NCBI GenBank assembly: GCA_049522565.1
Contig: JBEKNT010000080.1
Location: 1 to 24,537 of the forward strand
Length of the DNA: 24,537 bases
Origin: JASHVB01 sp049522565
GTDB lineage: Bacteria; Pseudomonadota; Alphaproteobacteria; Acetobacterales; Acetobacteraceae
Reading direction: 5' to 3'
The notes beneath the pieces were generated by a model. That model had not been told where the DNA came from and searched no databases. It worked only from the letters and a program-made list of their open reading frames with translations. Both the position numbers and the translations under genes were made by a program. Positions 1 through 8,654 of this stretch are shown here, piece by piece (position 1 is the first letter of the stretch; every line of letters starts with the position of its first letter).

Positions 1-56
1 TGACGCTCGGCGGCACCATCGCGCTGGCACTGCGCCGCGACAGGCGGACGCCATGA
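1..56 (+). CDS. 3' end of an upstream gene (partial)
   Basis: One frame is open from the window edge to a TGA at 54-56 and encodes the tail TLGGTIALALRRDRRTP. The stop overlaps the ATG of the next gene (ATGA at 53-56), the same junction used repeatedly in this operon, so this is probably the last part of a co-transcribed gene. The tail looks like the end of a membrane helix followed by a basic cytoplasmic end. An oxidase-associated membrane protein is plausible from context, but the family cannot be named from 17 residues. Confidence 0.5.
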   Translation, partial: TLGGTIALALRRDRRTP

Positions 57-982
57 AATTCAGTCTCGCCGAAGCCTCGGCCAACGCCGCCGAGACCGAC
101 TATCTCATCGCCGGCTTCGTCGCGGTGTCGGCCGCCGTGTTGGCCGTCGTATTCGGCCTGATGCTGTTCTACGTCGTCCGCTATCGCCACAACAGCCCGA
201 TCGACCGGGGCCAGATCGCCGAGCGCAGCTTCCGCTTCGAAGTGAGCTGGACGGCCGCAACGCTGCTGATCTTCTTCGGCTTGTTCATCTGGGGCTCCAT
301 CATGTACGTGCGACTCTACCTGCCGCCGTCCAATGCCCTGAAAATCTACGTCGTCGCCAAGCAGTGGATGTGGAAGGCGGAGCATGCGGGCGGCCAGCGG
401 GAGATCGACACGCTGCACGTGCCGGTGAACAAGCCGGTGGAGCTGGTGATGACGTCGCAGGATGTCATTCACGATTTCTTCGTCCCCGCCTTTCGCGTGA
501 AGCGCGACGTGCTGCCCGGCCAATACGAAACGCTGTGGTTCCGCGCCGATGAGGTTGGCACCTATCACCTGTTCTGTTCGCAGCTTTGCGGCACCGGCCA
601 CGCCGCGATGATCGGCAGCGTGGTGGTGCTGAGCGATCCGGACTATGCGAAATGGCTGGCGCAGAACGGCACCAGCGACACATTAGCGCAGGACGGCAAG
701 CAGTTGTTCATTCGATACGGCTGCAGCGGCTGCCACAACGATCACGGCACCGTTCGCGCGCCCTCGCTGGTTGGGCTGTACGGCAGTCCGGTGCCGCTGT
801 CGAACGGCACTACCGTCACGGCGGACGACCGCTACATCCGCGATTCCATCCTGCAGCCGCGCAGCCGGATTGTCGCCAGCTATGCGCCGGTGATGCCGTC
901 CTTCCAGGGGGTCATCAGTGAGGGCGATCTGCTGAAACTGGTCGCGTATATCGAATCGCTCGGTTCGGAGAATCCCCCATGA
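53..982 (+). CDS. coxB: cytochrome c oxidase subunit II with fused cytochrome c domain (caa3 type)
   Basis: Subunit II of a haem-copper terminal oxidase, which takes electrons from cytochrome c to CuA and on to subunit I at the inner membrane. In the 309 aa there are two membrane helices (about 19-42 and 66-88), then a cupredoxin domain. The CuA ligand set is visible: H140, then C175-SQL-C179-GTG-H183-AA-M186. A C-terminal class I cytochrome c domain follows, with the haem motif C224-SG-C227-H228 and a likely axial Met in MPSF (M281). The fusion defines the caa3 architecture. No lipobox or cleavable signal is evident. The start codon overlaps the upstream stop (ATGA), which fixes the start and implies translational coupling. 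Confidence 0.96.
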   Translation: MKFSLAEASANAAETDYLIAGFVAVSAAVLAVVFGLMLFYVVRYRHNSPIDRGQIAERSFRFEVSWTAATLLIFFGLFIWGSIMYVRLYLPPSNALKIYVVAKQWMWKAEHAGGQREIDTLHVPVNKPVELVMTSQDVIHDFFVPAFRVKRDVLPGQYETLWFRADEVGTYHLFCSQLCGTGHAAMIGSVVVLSDPDYAKWLAQNGTSDTLAQDGKQLFIRYGCSGCHNDHGTVRAPSLVGLYGSPVPLSNGTTVTADDRYIRDSILQPRSRIVASYAPVMPSFQGVISEGDLLKLVAYIESLGSENPP

Positions 983-2625
983 GCCAGACCGCGGCACTGA
1001 ACGAACGCATCGCTTCGCCGCTCGGCCGCCCGAGCTACCTGGCCGACGGCGTGACGCTCAAAAGCTGGCTGCTGACGACCGATCACAAGCGGATCGCGAT
1101 CCTCTACATGATCTCGATCACGGTGTTCTTCTTCCTCGGCGGATCGGCGGCGGCGCTAATCCGCTATAACCTGATCGTGCCGGAGGGCATGCTTCGCTCC
1201 GCCGAAACCTACGATCGGCTGTTCACCATGCACGGCGTGATCATGGTGTGGTTCTTCCTGGTCCCCGCCGTACCCGTCACCATCGGCAACTTCGTGCTGC
1301 CACTGATGATCGGTGCCCACGACCTGGCATTCCCGAAAATCAACCTCTTGAGCTGGTACTTGTTCATCGCCGGTGGCGCCCTCGCACTGTACGCGCTGTT
1401 CGCCGGCGGTGTGGATACCGGCTGGACCTTCTATGCCCCTTTGTCCACCGATTATGCCGAAGGCAACGTGGTGCTGCTGGTCACCGGCATCTTCGTCTCC
1501 GGCTTTTCGTCCATCGCGACCGGACTGAACTTCATCGTCACCATTCATCGCCTGCGCGCCCCGGGCATGACCTGGTACCGCATGCCGATCTTCCTTTGGT
1601 CGCTTTACTCCACCAGCGTCATCATGGTTCTGGCGACGCCGGTGCTGGCGATCACCCTGCTGCTCTTGGCGTTCGAGCGGATCTTCCACGTCGGCGTGTT
1701 CGACCCGCGGATCGGCGGCGACCCGCTGCTGTTCCAACACATGTTCTGGTTCTACTCGCACCCCGCCGTCTATATCATGATCCTGCCCGGCCTGGGCGTG
1801 GTCAGCGAGATCATACCGGCGTTCTCAGGCAAGGAACTGTTCGGATACAAGTTTGTCGCCTGGTGCAGCATTGCCATCGCGGTGATCGGATTCTTCGTCT
1901 GGGGCCACCACATGTTTGTGGCCGGCCAGTCGCTGTATGCCAGCGTCGTCTTCTCGATGCTGAGCTACTTCGTCGCCGTGCCATCGGCCATCAAGGTGTT
2001 CAACTGGCTGGGCACGCTGCACAAGGGCTATATCCGGTTCGACGCCCCGATGCTCTACGCCCTGGGTTTCATCGGGCTGTTCACCATGGGCGGCCTCACC
2101 GGCCTGTTCCTTGCCGCGCTGGCCGCCGATGTGCATCTGCACGACACCTATTTTGTCGTCGCGCATTTTCACTACATCATGGTTGGCGGAATGGTCTCGG
2201 CCTATTTCGGCGCTCTGCACTATTGGTGGCCAAAGATCAGCGGCCGCATCTACCCGGATATGATTGCCCGCGCCGCCGCGCTGCTGATGTTCCTGGGGTT
2301 CAACCTCACCTTCTTCCCACAGTTCATCCTTGGTTATCTCGGCATGCCGCGGCGCTATCATTCCTATCCGCCGGAGTTCCAGGTGCTGCACGTGCTGTCC
2401 TCCGCGGGGGCGACCATCCTCGCGGCAGCGTATCTCATGCCGCTGTTCTATCTGACCTGGTCGCTGTTCCGGGGCGCGGGGGCGCCCGCCAACCCGTGGG
2501 ATGCCAAGGGTCTGGAATGGCAGACACCGTCGCCCCCGTTCACCGCGAACTTCGCGGTCACGCCGGTGGTAACGGAAGGTCCCTACGCCTACCCGACGCC
2601 CGGGACTTCGCAGCCGCATGTCTGA
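979..2625 (+). CDS. coxA: cytochrome c oxidase subunit I (A2-type)
   Basis: Catalytic subunit of the oxidase: reduces O2 to water at the haem a3/CuB centre and pumps protons. The 548 aa have about 12 membrane helices. Visible ligands are H85 (haem a, in TMHG), H261, H310 and H311 (CuB), Y265 (the residue cross-linked to H261 in this family), and H396 and H398 in AHFHY (haems a3 and a). D115 and N122 mark the D-channel entrance and K339 the K channel. The helix VI motif is YSHPAVY rather than GHPEVY. The usual D-channel glutamate is therefore missing and a Tyr-Ser pair precedes the His, the established signature of A2 oxidases such as the Thermus and Rhodothermus caa3 enzymes. Starts at ATGA over the coxB stop. 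Confidence 0.97.
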   Translation: MSQTAALNERIASPLGRPSYLADGVTLKSWLLTTDHKRIAILYMISITVFFFLGGSAAALIRYNLIVPEGMLRSAETYDRLFTMHGVIMVWFFLVPAVPVTIGNFVLPLMIGAHDLAFPKINLLSWYLFIAGGALALYALFAGGVDTGWTFYAPLSTDYAEGNVVLLVTGIFVSGFSSIATGLNFIVTIHRLRAPGMTWYRMPIFLWSLYSTSVIMVLATPVLAITLLLLAFERIFHVGVFDPRIGGDPLLFQHMFWFYSHPAVYIMILPGLGVVSEIIPAFSGKELFGYKFVAWCSIAIAVIGFFVWGHHMFVAGQSLYASVVFSMLSYFVAVPSAIKVFNWLGTLHKGYIRFDAPMLYALGFIGLFTMGGLTGLFLAALAADVHLHDTYFVVAHFHYIMVGGMVSAYFGALHYWWPKISGRIYPDMIARAAALLMFLGFNLTFFPQFILGYLGMPRRYHSYPPEFQVLHVLSSAGATILAAAYLMPLFYLTWSLFRGAGAPANPWDAKGLEWQTPSPPFTANFAVTPVVTEGPYAYPTPGTSQPHV

Positions 2626-3268
2626 AGAGATCGCGCCACACGTCCACTTCCAATACGCGAATGCCCGGCACCAGGCGGAGACCGCGATCTCCGGCATGTG
2701 GTTGTTCCTCGCGACCGAGGCTTTGCTGTTCGGCGGTCTGTTGCTGGCATGGGTGGTCAGCCGCCACTGGCAGCAGAGCAGCTTCGATGCCGGCGGCCGC
2801 GAGACGGTGCTGTGGATCGGCACCATCAACCTGGCGCTGCTGATCACCAGCAGCTTTGTTTACTCCACCGGCCTCGGCTCCATTGAAGGCGGCCAGCCAC
2901 GCCGGCTGATTCAATGCTGCTGGATCACCGCCGGCATCGGCCTGCTGTTCCTGCTGCTGAAGTTCTACGAGTGGCATATCGATCTGTCCGAGCATCTGTT
3001 CCCCGCTGGCCCGTTCAAGCTGCACGGTGCCGAAGCCGGCGGCGCACGATTGTTCTGGACCTTCTATTTCGTCGCCACCGGATTGCACGCGGCCCACATG
3101 ACCGCGGGAATAGGACTTGTCTTGTGGGTGGCACGCCAGGCGCGGAGGGGGGCCTATTCCGCCGCCTGGCACACGCCTGTCGAAGTGGTCGGCCTGTATT
3201 GGAGTTTCGTCGATATGGTCTGGATCGTGCTTTATCCGATGATCTACCTGGTAGGCCGTGGCGCATGA
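2618..3268 (+). CDS. coxC: cytochrome c oxidase subunit III
   Basis: Subunit III of the same oxidase, an accessory membrane subunit that stabilises subunit I and its proton uptake. The 216 aa match the shorter, five-helix bacterial form: helices near 27-50, 64-86, 97-118, 142-166 and 184-213. The family-typical Glu is in the first helix (LFLATEALLFGG), and the GLHAAHMTAG and VDMVWIVLYP stretches are also characteristic. The start lies 8 bp inside the end of coxA (ATGTCTGA), so the two are almost certainly translationally coupled. The four genes of the cluster give a complete caa3 core. Confidence 0.95.
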   Translation: MSEEIAPHVHFQYANARHQAETAISGMWLFLATEALLFGGLLLAWVVSRHWQQSSFDAGGRETVLWIGTINLALLITSSFVYSTGLGSIEGGQPRRLIQCCWITAGIGLLFLLLKFYEWHIDLSEHLFPAGPFKLHGAEAGGARLFWTFYFVATGLHAAHMTAGIGLVLWVARQARRGAYSAAWHTPVEVVGLYWSFVDMVWIVLYPMIYLVGRGA

Positions 3269-3564
3269 ACAAGCTCGACCGCCGCCTGGTGTTCGGTTGG
3301 CTTGGTCTGCTCGCACTGGCGGCGATCGAATTCGGCGGCAGCTATCTTCCGCTCCCGCGGTCGTTGCGGCCGCTGCTGCTGCTGCCCGCACTTGCGATGG
3401 TGGCGACGGTCGCGCTGCTGTTCATGCGGGTAGCAACCGGGCCCGCCATTGTCCGCAGCTTCGCCATCGCCACCGTGTTCTGGCTCATCATCTTGCTCGG
3501 CCTCGGGACGCTGGATCCGATGACGCGTGCGGTCTACCAGGTGCAATCGACGGAATTGCCGTGA
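3265..3564 (+). CDS. cytochrome c oxidase subunit IV-like membrane protein
   Basis: A 99-aa protein with three predicted membrane helices (about 8-26, 36-54 and 63-81), the size, topology and operon position of prokaryotic oxidase subunit IV (COX4_pro type). The frame stays open well upstream inside coxC, but the ATG at 3265 gives the ATGA overlap with the coxC stop seen at the other junctions, and the residues upstream in this frame are an arginine-rich shadow of coxC. The role (assembly or stabilisation of the CuB site) is inferred from family and context; sequence conservation in this family is weak. Confidence 0.8.
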   Translation: MNKLDRRLVFGWLGLLALAAIEFGGSYLPLPRSLRPLLLLPALAMVATVALLFMRVATGPAIVRSFAIATVFWLIILLGLGTLDPMTRAVYQVQSTELP

Positions 3565-3610
3565 CGAACGCACTGTCTCACGACCCGGGAGGGCGCATAT
3601 TGCAGCCCGT

Positions 3611-5884
3611 TCAGGTCTTGCGTTGTACCATCACCGGTATCGACTTGGCGGCCGGCGTCTTGCTGCCTGCGGCGTGATGCCAGACCGGTAGCAGCGCGTT
3701 TGCCTCGGGGTAATAGGTGCCGATGCAGCCAGTGGGGATATCGTAGGGGGTGACCCGGAAGCCCGACATCTCCCGCCTGACATCGTCCTTGGACGCTGTC
3801 CGCAGCGTGACTTCGTCACCCTCCGCCAGCCCCAGCCGGCCGATGTCGTCGCGATTCATCAGCACCACCATGCGGGTGCAGTGAATACCGCGGAAGCGGT
3901 CGGTGTAGCCATAGATGGTGGTGTTGAACTGATCGTTGCTGCGCAACGTGATCATGCGTAGCACGTCATGCTCCGCATCCGGCATGTCGTTGTCCTCGTC
4001 CAGGCCGTGCGGCGTGATAAAGTTGGCTTTGCCGGTCTTTGTCTGCCACTCCCGTTGCCGTGCCGGCAATTTCCGATGGAAGCCGCCGGGTTCCCACATG
4101 CGCCGCTCGTAATCGAAGAACGTGTCGGGGTAGGTCTCGCGGATCGCCGCGCGGATGCGGCTGTAGTCGTCGACCCATGCGTCCCATGGGACCTTTGGGT
4201 TCGGCGCCAGAGTGGCCTTCGCGAGCTCGGCCACCAGCTTCACCTCGCTGATCAGATGAGATGAAGCCGGCGCCCGTACACCGCGCGAGCCATGGATGCA
4301 GGCCAGGCTGTCTTCCATCGACAGTGCCTGCGGTCCGCTCGCCTGACAGTCAACCTCGATGCGCCCGAGTACGGGCAGGATGAAGCTGACCTCGCCATGC
4401 ACAAGCTGGCTTCGGTTCAGCTTGGTCGCGACGTTCACGGTCAGCCGTATCCGGCGCCAGGCGGGCTCCATGCGGTCGCGATCGGGGATCGCGCGCACGA
4501 AATTGCCGCCCAGCATCACGAAGGCGCGCACCTTGCCGACCAGTATCGCCTCGCATGCCTCGATGGTGTTGTAACCGGGCTGGCGCGGCGGTTCGAAGCC
4601 GTATTGTTCCGCTAGCCGGTCCAGCGGCACCAGCGACGGCTTCTCGGTGATGCCGACGGTGCGCTGGCCCTGCACGTTGCTATGCCCGCGCACCGGACAG
4701 ATGCCGGCGCCCGAGCGGCCGATATTGCCTCGCAGCAGCAGCAGGTTGACGAGCATCTGCACCGTCTCGACACCGGCGCGATGCTGCGTCAGCCCCATGC
4801 CGTAGATGCCGATCGCCGAGCGGCCGGTGGCCTCCATCGCCGCGCGTTGCAGGCCGGAGCTGCGTTCCAGCTTGTCCCAATCCTGCCGGTGCAGCCAGTC
4901 GGCAAAGGCATCGAAGCCGTGCGCATGTGCTGCAATGAAGTCATGATCCAGCACCGCGGACCGGCCATGCGACCGGCCGGCGCGATCCGCCTCGATCAAC
5001 GCTTTGCAGACGCCGGCAAGGGCGGCGAGGTCGCCGCCGGCCTTCACCTGATGGTATTGCGACGCGATGCGCGTTGACCGTCCGGTCAGCATCTCGATCG
5101 GCGATTGCGGATTGGTAAAGCGCTCCAGCCCCCGCTCGCGCAGTGGATTGTACGCGATGATCGGCACGCCCCGTTCACTGGCATGCTGAAGGACGTGCAG
5201 CATGCGCGGGCTGTTGCTGCCGGGATTTTGACCGAAGAACATGATGCAGTCGGTACTGCCGAAGTCGTCCAGCGTCACCGTTCCTACCGGCACACCGATG
5301 CTCTCCGGCAGCGCCACCGACGTCGTCTCGTGACACATGTTCGAACTGTCCGGCAGGTTGTTGTTGCCATACAGCCGGGCAAACAAGGCGTAGAGGTAGC
5401 TCGATTCGTTAGAGCATCGGCCGGAACTGTAGAACACGACGCTCTTGCGATCCTCCACCGTCCGCAGCTCCCGGCCGATCTCGGCGAAAGCGTCATTCCA
5501 GGAAACCGGCACATACCGGTCGCTCGCCGCATCGTAGCGCATCGGGTGCGTCAGCCGGCCGGCCTTTTCCAGGTCATGGTCGGCCCAGTCCAGCAGCTCC
5601 GTCACGCTATGCCGAGCGAAGAACTCGGGCGTGCACCGGTGGGCGGTGATTTCCCATGCCGTCGCCTTGGCGCCGTTCTCGCAGAATTCGAACGGCAGGG
5701 CATGTGCCGGCTTCGACCACGCGCAGCTCACGCATTGGAAACCGTCCACCTTGTTCTGTCGCGTCAGGACCAATGAGCCGCTGGCCAACACGCCCTCGCG
5801 AGCCAGGATATTGCCGAGTGAGCGGACGGAGCCCCAGCCGCCGGACGGACGATGGTAGGGCTTGAAGGACGGTATACGGCTCAT
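3611..5884 (-). CDS. FdhF/YdeP-family molybdopterin oxidoreductase
   Basis: A single-polypeptide molybdopterin-guanine-dinucleotide oxidoreductase closely resembling E. coli YdeP along its whole length (757 aa from this start). An N-terminal Cys cluster CxxC-x13-C (C51, C54, C68) would hold one Fe-S centre. NMCHETTS places C184 at the position of the Mo ligand that is Sec or Cys in formate dehydrogenase H. GHSNVQGQRTVGITEKPS and VATKLNRSQL are also typical of YdeP. The true substrate of YdeP is not established; a link to acid resistance is known in E. coli. The ATG at 5884 fits the family N-terminus (MSRIPSF); one 8 codons upstream (5908) is the alternative. It is convergent with the cox operon and has no electron-transfer subunit beside it. 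Confidence 0.9.
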   Translation of the reverse strand: MSRIPSFKPYHRPSGGWGSVRSLGNILAREGVLASGSLVLTRQNKVDGFQCVSCAWSKPAHALPFEFCENGAKATAWEITAHRCTPEFFARHSVTELLDWADHDLEKAGRLTHPMRYDAASDRYVPVSWNDAFAEIGRELRTVEDRKSVVFYSSGRCSNESSYLYALFARLYGNNNLPDSSNMCHETTSVALPESIGVPVGTVTLDDFGSTDCIMFFGQNPGSNSPRMLHVLQHASERGVPIIAYNPLRERGLERFTNPQSPIEMLTGRSTRIASQYHQVKAGGDLAALAGVCKALIEADRAGRSHGRSAVLDHDFIAAHAHGFDAFADWLHRQDWDKLERSSGLQRAAMEATGRSAIGIYGMGLTQHRAGVETVQMLVNLLLLRGNIGRSGAGICPVRGHSNVQGQRTVGITEKPSLVPLDRLAEQYGFEPPRQPGYNTIEACEAILVGKVRAFVMLGGNFVRAIPDRDRMEPAWRRIRLTVNVATKLNRSQLVHGEVSFILPVLGRIEVDCQASGPQALSMEDSLACIHGSRGVRAPASSHLISEVKLVAELAKATLAPNPKVPWDAWVDDYSRIRAAIRETYPDTFFDYERRMWEPGGFHRKLPARQREWQTKTGKANFITPHGLDEDNDMPDAEHDVLRMITLRSNDQFNTTIYGYTDRFRGIHCTRMVVLMNRDDIGRLGLAEGDEVTLRTASKDDVRREMSGFRVTPYDIPTGCIGTYYPEANALLPVWHHAAGSKTPAAKSIPVMVQRKT

Positions 5885-6013
5885 GGTTCGGTTCCCGGCA
5901 GCGTGCAATCAACGAAACCCGCGGATCGGCTGTGCGGTTTCGTCCGCGGCAGGAACCTGAGAGACACGGTTATGTTGTTGTCTCGCCCATCACTTCGTGC
6001 GGGATCGAACACC

Positions 6014-6277
6014 ATGATCGAAGACGGCTATCTCCGCGGCAAGTCGCACTCGCCATCCAGGCTGAAACAGTTGTTTGACGAGCAGATCGTTCCGGCTTCG
6101 ATCGATGCGGCGGGGAGCGTGGAAGCAGTGCTGGAGCGCCTGGGGCAATCGACGCGCCGGCAACCGGCAGTTGCGCTGGGGCTGGCTGCCGGCGCTGGGT
6201 TCCTGCTGTCCATGCTTGGCGGCGCGGGACGCGCGCGCAACCGGCCTGGCATCACACGGCGGTCGCTTCGCGGATGA
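6014..6277 (+). CDS. small membrane-anchored protein, ElaB/DUF883-like
   Basis: An 87-aa protein with a hydrophilic N-terminal half (LKQLFDEQIVPASIDAAGSVEAVLERLG) and one hydrophobic C-terminal segment with small-residue zipper character (VALGLAAGAGFLLSML), then a basic tail. This layout resembles ElaB/YqjD (DUF883) tail-anchored proteins, but similarity is mostly compositional. An alternative ATG at 5972 has a better purine-rich stretch upstream (GAGAG) and would add 14 residues. The gene is divergent from the ydeP-like gene; 5885-6013 would hold both promoters, though I see no convincing hexamers. Confidence 0.5.
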   Translation: MIEDGYLRGKSHSPSRLKQLFDEQIVPASIDAAGSVEAVLERLGQSTRRQPAVALGLAAGAGFLLSMLGGAGRARNRPGITRRSLRG

Positions 6278-6399
6278 GCAGTAGCCGCCTCGTAGGTTCG
6301 AAGTTCAATAGCCGTTGCACGAGCCCGCCGGAAAACTCACCTCGGAATCCCCGGTGCTGCCGCAACCCCAAAGTCAAGACTGGAGCTTGCCATGTCAGT

Positions 6400-6698
6400 A
6401 CGCAGGCCGCACTTTCCTTGGCGTCGGATCGGGCGAGGCGCTGAATGAACAGGTGGCTACCGGCGTGTGGCCGAAGTGGCAGGAACGCTGGGATCGGCTG
6501 ATCGAGGCGATCAGGGTGATACGCCAGCTTTGGATCGGCCAGGCGATTTCCTGCAAGGGCAAATACTACAACGTCAAAGCGAAGCTGTACGATTCGCCGG
6601 CGTGGCCGATCCCGCTGCCGACCGCTGCCAACGGCCGGAAATCCACGCGGCTGGCGGGACAGCACGGCGACGGTCCGATCACCGATCCAGTGACCTGA
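6400..6698 (+). pseudogene. internal fragment of an LLM-class flavin/F420-dependent oxidoreductase
   Basis: From about 6400 the frame encodes RTFLGVGSGEALNE, EAIRVIRQLW, GKYYNVKAKLYD and AANGRKSTRLAGQHGDG, the central part of a luciferase-like monooxygenase of the F420-dependent glucose-6-phosphate dehydrogenase type. The N-terminal third of the family (barrel start and cofactor-binding residues) is absent: upstream residues in this frame do not match. The frame ends at a TGA where relatives usually continue with a Trp codon after DPxT, and no family sequence is recognisable beyond it. About 100 of the usual ~330 residues remain. A relic, not a gene. Confidence 0.75.
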
Positions 6699-6863
6699 AA
6701 GCGGCGGGTCCCGGGGGTGAGCGTGCCGGGTTTCGTGTTTCGTGACCTGTCTCCTTGCTCTGTGATCCAACGTTTGCAACGGCCGCCTCGCCGCCGACGT
6801 TGACAGTGCAGCGGGCCTCATCGGTGGAGGCGCTTGATCATCAGCAAAGTCAGGGCGGCGAAC

Positions 6864-8654
6864 ATGAGCCAAACAGTGGGCGATTTCTTTTGGCAGCGGC
6901 TTCATGAATGGGGCGTCCACACGGTCTTCGGCTACCCCGGCGACGGCATCAACGGACTGATCGGCGCGCTAGGCCGGACCAACGGCAAATTCAAGTTCGT
7001 CCAGGTGCGCCACGAGGAGATGGCGGCATTCATGGCCTCGGCCTATGCCAAGTTCACCGGCGAGGTCGGCGTCTGCATGGCGACATCGGGGCCTGGCGCA
7101 TCGCATCTTATCACCGGCCTGTACGATGCTCGGATGGATCACATGCCGGTGCTTGCGATCGCCGGCCAGCAGGCCCGCACCGCGATCGGTGGGCATTATC
7201 AGCAGGAAGTCGACCTGCCCGCGATGTTCAAGGACGTGGCTGGAGATTTCGTGTGTCAGGCCAGCATGCCGGCGCAAGTGCGGCACATGGTAGACCGAGC
7301 CATGCGGATCGCCATAGGCAAGCATCGCGTCACCGCATTGGTTCTGCCCAACGACCTTCAGGAAGCCACCTATTCGGATCCGCCGCGCGCGCATGGCACG
7401 CTGCATTCCGGCGTGGGCTATAGCACGCCCAGCGTGATGCCGCGAGAGCCTGATCTGCGGCGCGCCGCCGAGGTGCTGAACGCCGGCAAAAAGGTCGCCA
7501 TCCTGGTCGGCGCCGGCGCCCTGCATGCCACCGACGAAGTCATGGCGGTTGCCGAAAAATTGGGGGCCGGCGTGGCAAAGGCGCTGCTCGGCAAGGCGGT
7601 GTTGCCGGACGACCTGCCGTGGGTGACTGGTTCGATTGGCATGCTCGGCACCAAGCCAAGCTGGGAGCTGATGAGCAATTGCGACACGCTACTGATGATC
7701 GGCTCCGGCTTCCCCTATTCCGAGTTCCTGCCCAAGGAAGGCCAGGCTCGCGCCGTGCAGATCGACCTGGAGCCGGAGATGCTGAGCCTGCGCTACCCGA
7801 TGGAGGTCAGCCTGGTCGGCGACTCGCGGGAAACCCTGCGGGCGTTGCTGCCGATGCTTGAGGAAAAGCAGGATCGTTCGTGGCGGCAGGAAATCGAGAA
7901 GAATGTCGCCGAATGGTGGAAGGTCCTGGAGAGCCGGGCCATGACCTCGGCGAACCCGGTCAATCCGCAGCGTGTGGTGTGGGAGCTGTCGCCGCGCTTG
8001 CCGGAGCGCGCCGTCATCACGAGCGATTCAGGCTCCTGTGCCAACTGGTACGCACGCGACCTGAAGATCCGTCGCGGCATGATGTGTTCGCTATCCGGCG
8101 GCCTGGCATCGATGGGCGCGGCGGTGCCGTACGCGATCGCTGCCAAGTTCGCGCATCCCGACCGACCCGTTGTCGCGCTGGTCGGTGATGGAGCCATGCA
8201 GATGAACAACATGGCGGAGCTGATCACCGTCGCAAAATACTGGCGCGAATGGGCCAGTCCGAAATGGGTGGTCTGCGTGTTCAACAACCAGGACCTGAAC
8301 CAGGTCACCTGGGAGCAGCGAGTGATGGAGGGCGATCCGAAGTTCAATGTGTCGCAGCAAATTCCCGATGTACCCTACCATCGGTTCGGTGAGTTGCTCG
8401 GCTTGCGCGGGATCTACGTGGACAATCCGGATCGGCTGGCATCGGCATGGGATGAGGCGCTTGCTGCCGACCGGCCGGTGGTGCTGGAGGTCAAGACCGA
8501 TCCGGAGGTGCCGCCGCTGCCCCCGCATATCACGCTGAAGCAGGCCAGGAACTTTGTCTCGGCGACGCTCACCGGAGACCCGAACGAAAGCAGCATGCTG
8601 GTAGGCACTGCGAAGGAGGTGTTGAGCAGCATTCTGCCGGGCGGACGGCGGTGA
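6864..8654 (+). CDS. thiamine-pyrophosphate-requiring enzyme (pyruvate oxidase/acetolactate synthase superfamily)
   Basis: A 596-aa TPP enzyme with the three-domain POX/AHAS layout: an N-terminal PYR domain with catalytic Glu E51 in VRHEEMAAF, a central domain with a nucleotide-binding-like GAGALHA region, and a C-terminal PP domain with the Mg-TPP motif GDGAM...FNNQD. The closest recognisable group is the pyruvate:quinone dehydrogenase (PoxB)-like enzymes, but no C-terminal membrane-binding helix is obvious, so the substrate is open. The ATG at 6864 (MSQTVGDFFWQRLHEWGV) fits the family start; a TTG at 6834 with GGTGGAGG just upstream would add 10 residues. It is coupled to the next gene by a TGATG stop-start overlap. 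Confidence 0.9.
   Translation: MSQTVGDFFWQRLHEWGVHTVFGYPGDGINGLIGALGRTNGKFKFVQVRHEEMAAFMASAYAKFTGEVGVCMATSGPGASHLITGLYDARMDHMPVLAIAGQQARTAIGGHYQQEVDLPAMFKDVAGDFVCQASMPAQVRHMVDRAMRIAIGKHRVTALVLPNDLQEATYSDPPRAHGTLHSGVGYSTPSVMPREPDLRRAAEVLNAGKKVAILVGAGALHATDEVMAVAEKLGAGVAKALLGKAVLPDDLPWVTGSIGMLGTKPSWELMSNCDTLLMIGSGFPYSEFLPKEGQARAVQIDLEPEMLSLRYPMEVSLVGDSRETLRALLPMLEEKQDRSWRQEIEKNVAEWWKVLESRAMTSANPVNPQRVVWELSPRLPERAVITSDSGSCANWYARDLKIRRGMMCSLSGGLASMGAAVPYAIAAKFAHPDRPVVALVGDGAMQMNNMAELITVAKYWREWASPKWVVCVFNNQDLNQVTWEQRVMEGDPKFNVSQQIPDVPYHRFGELLGLRGIYVDNPDRLASAWDEALAADRPVVLEVKTDPEVPPLPPHITLKQARNFVSATLTGDPNESSMLVGTAKEVLSSILPGGRR

Noticed and set aside
1248..2843. 531-aa plus-strand ORF overlapping coxA
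   Set aside because: An Arg/His/Pro-rich shadow of coxA and coxC, which show all catalytic residues in the other frame.
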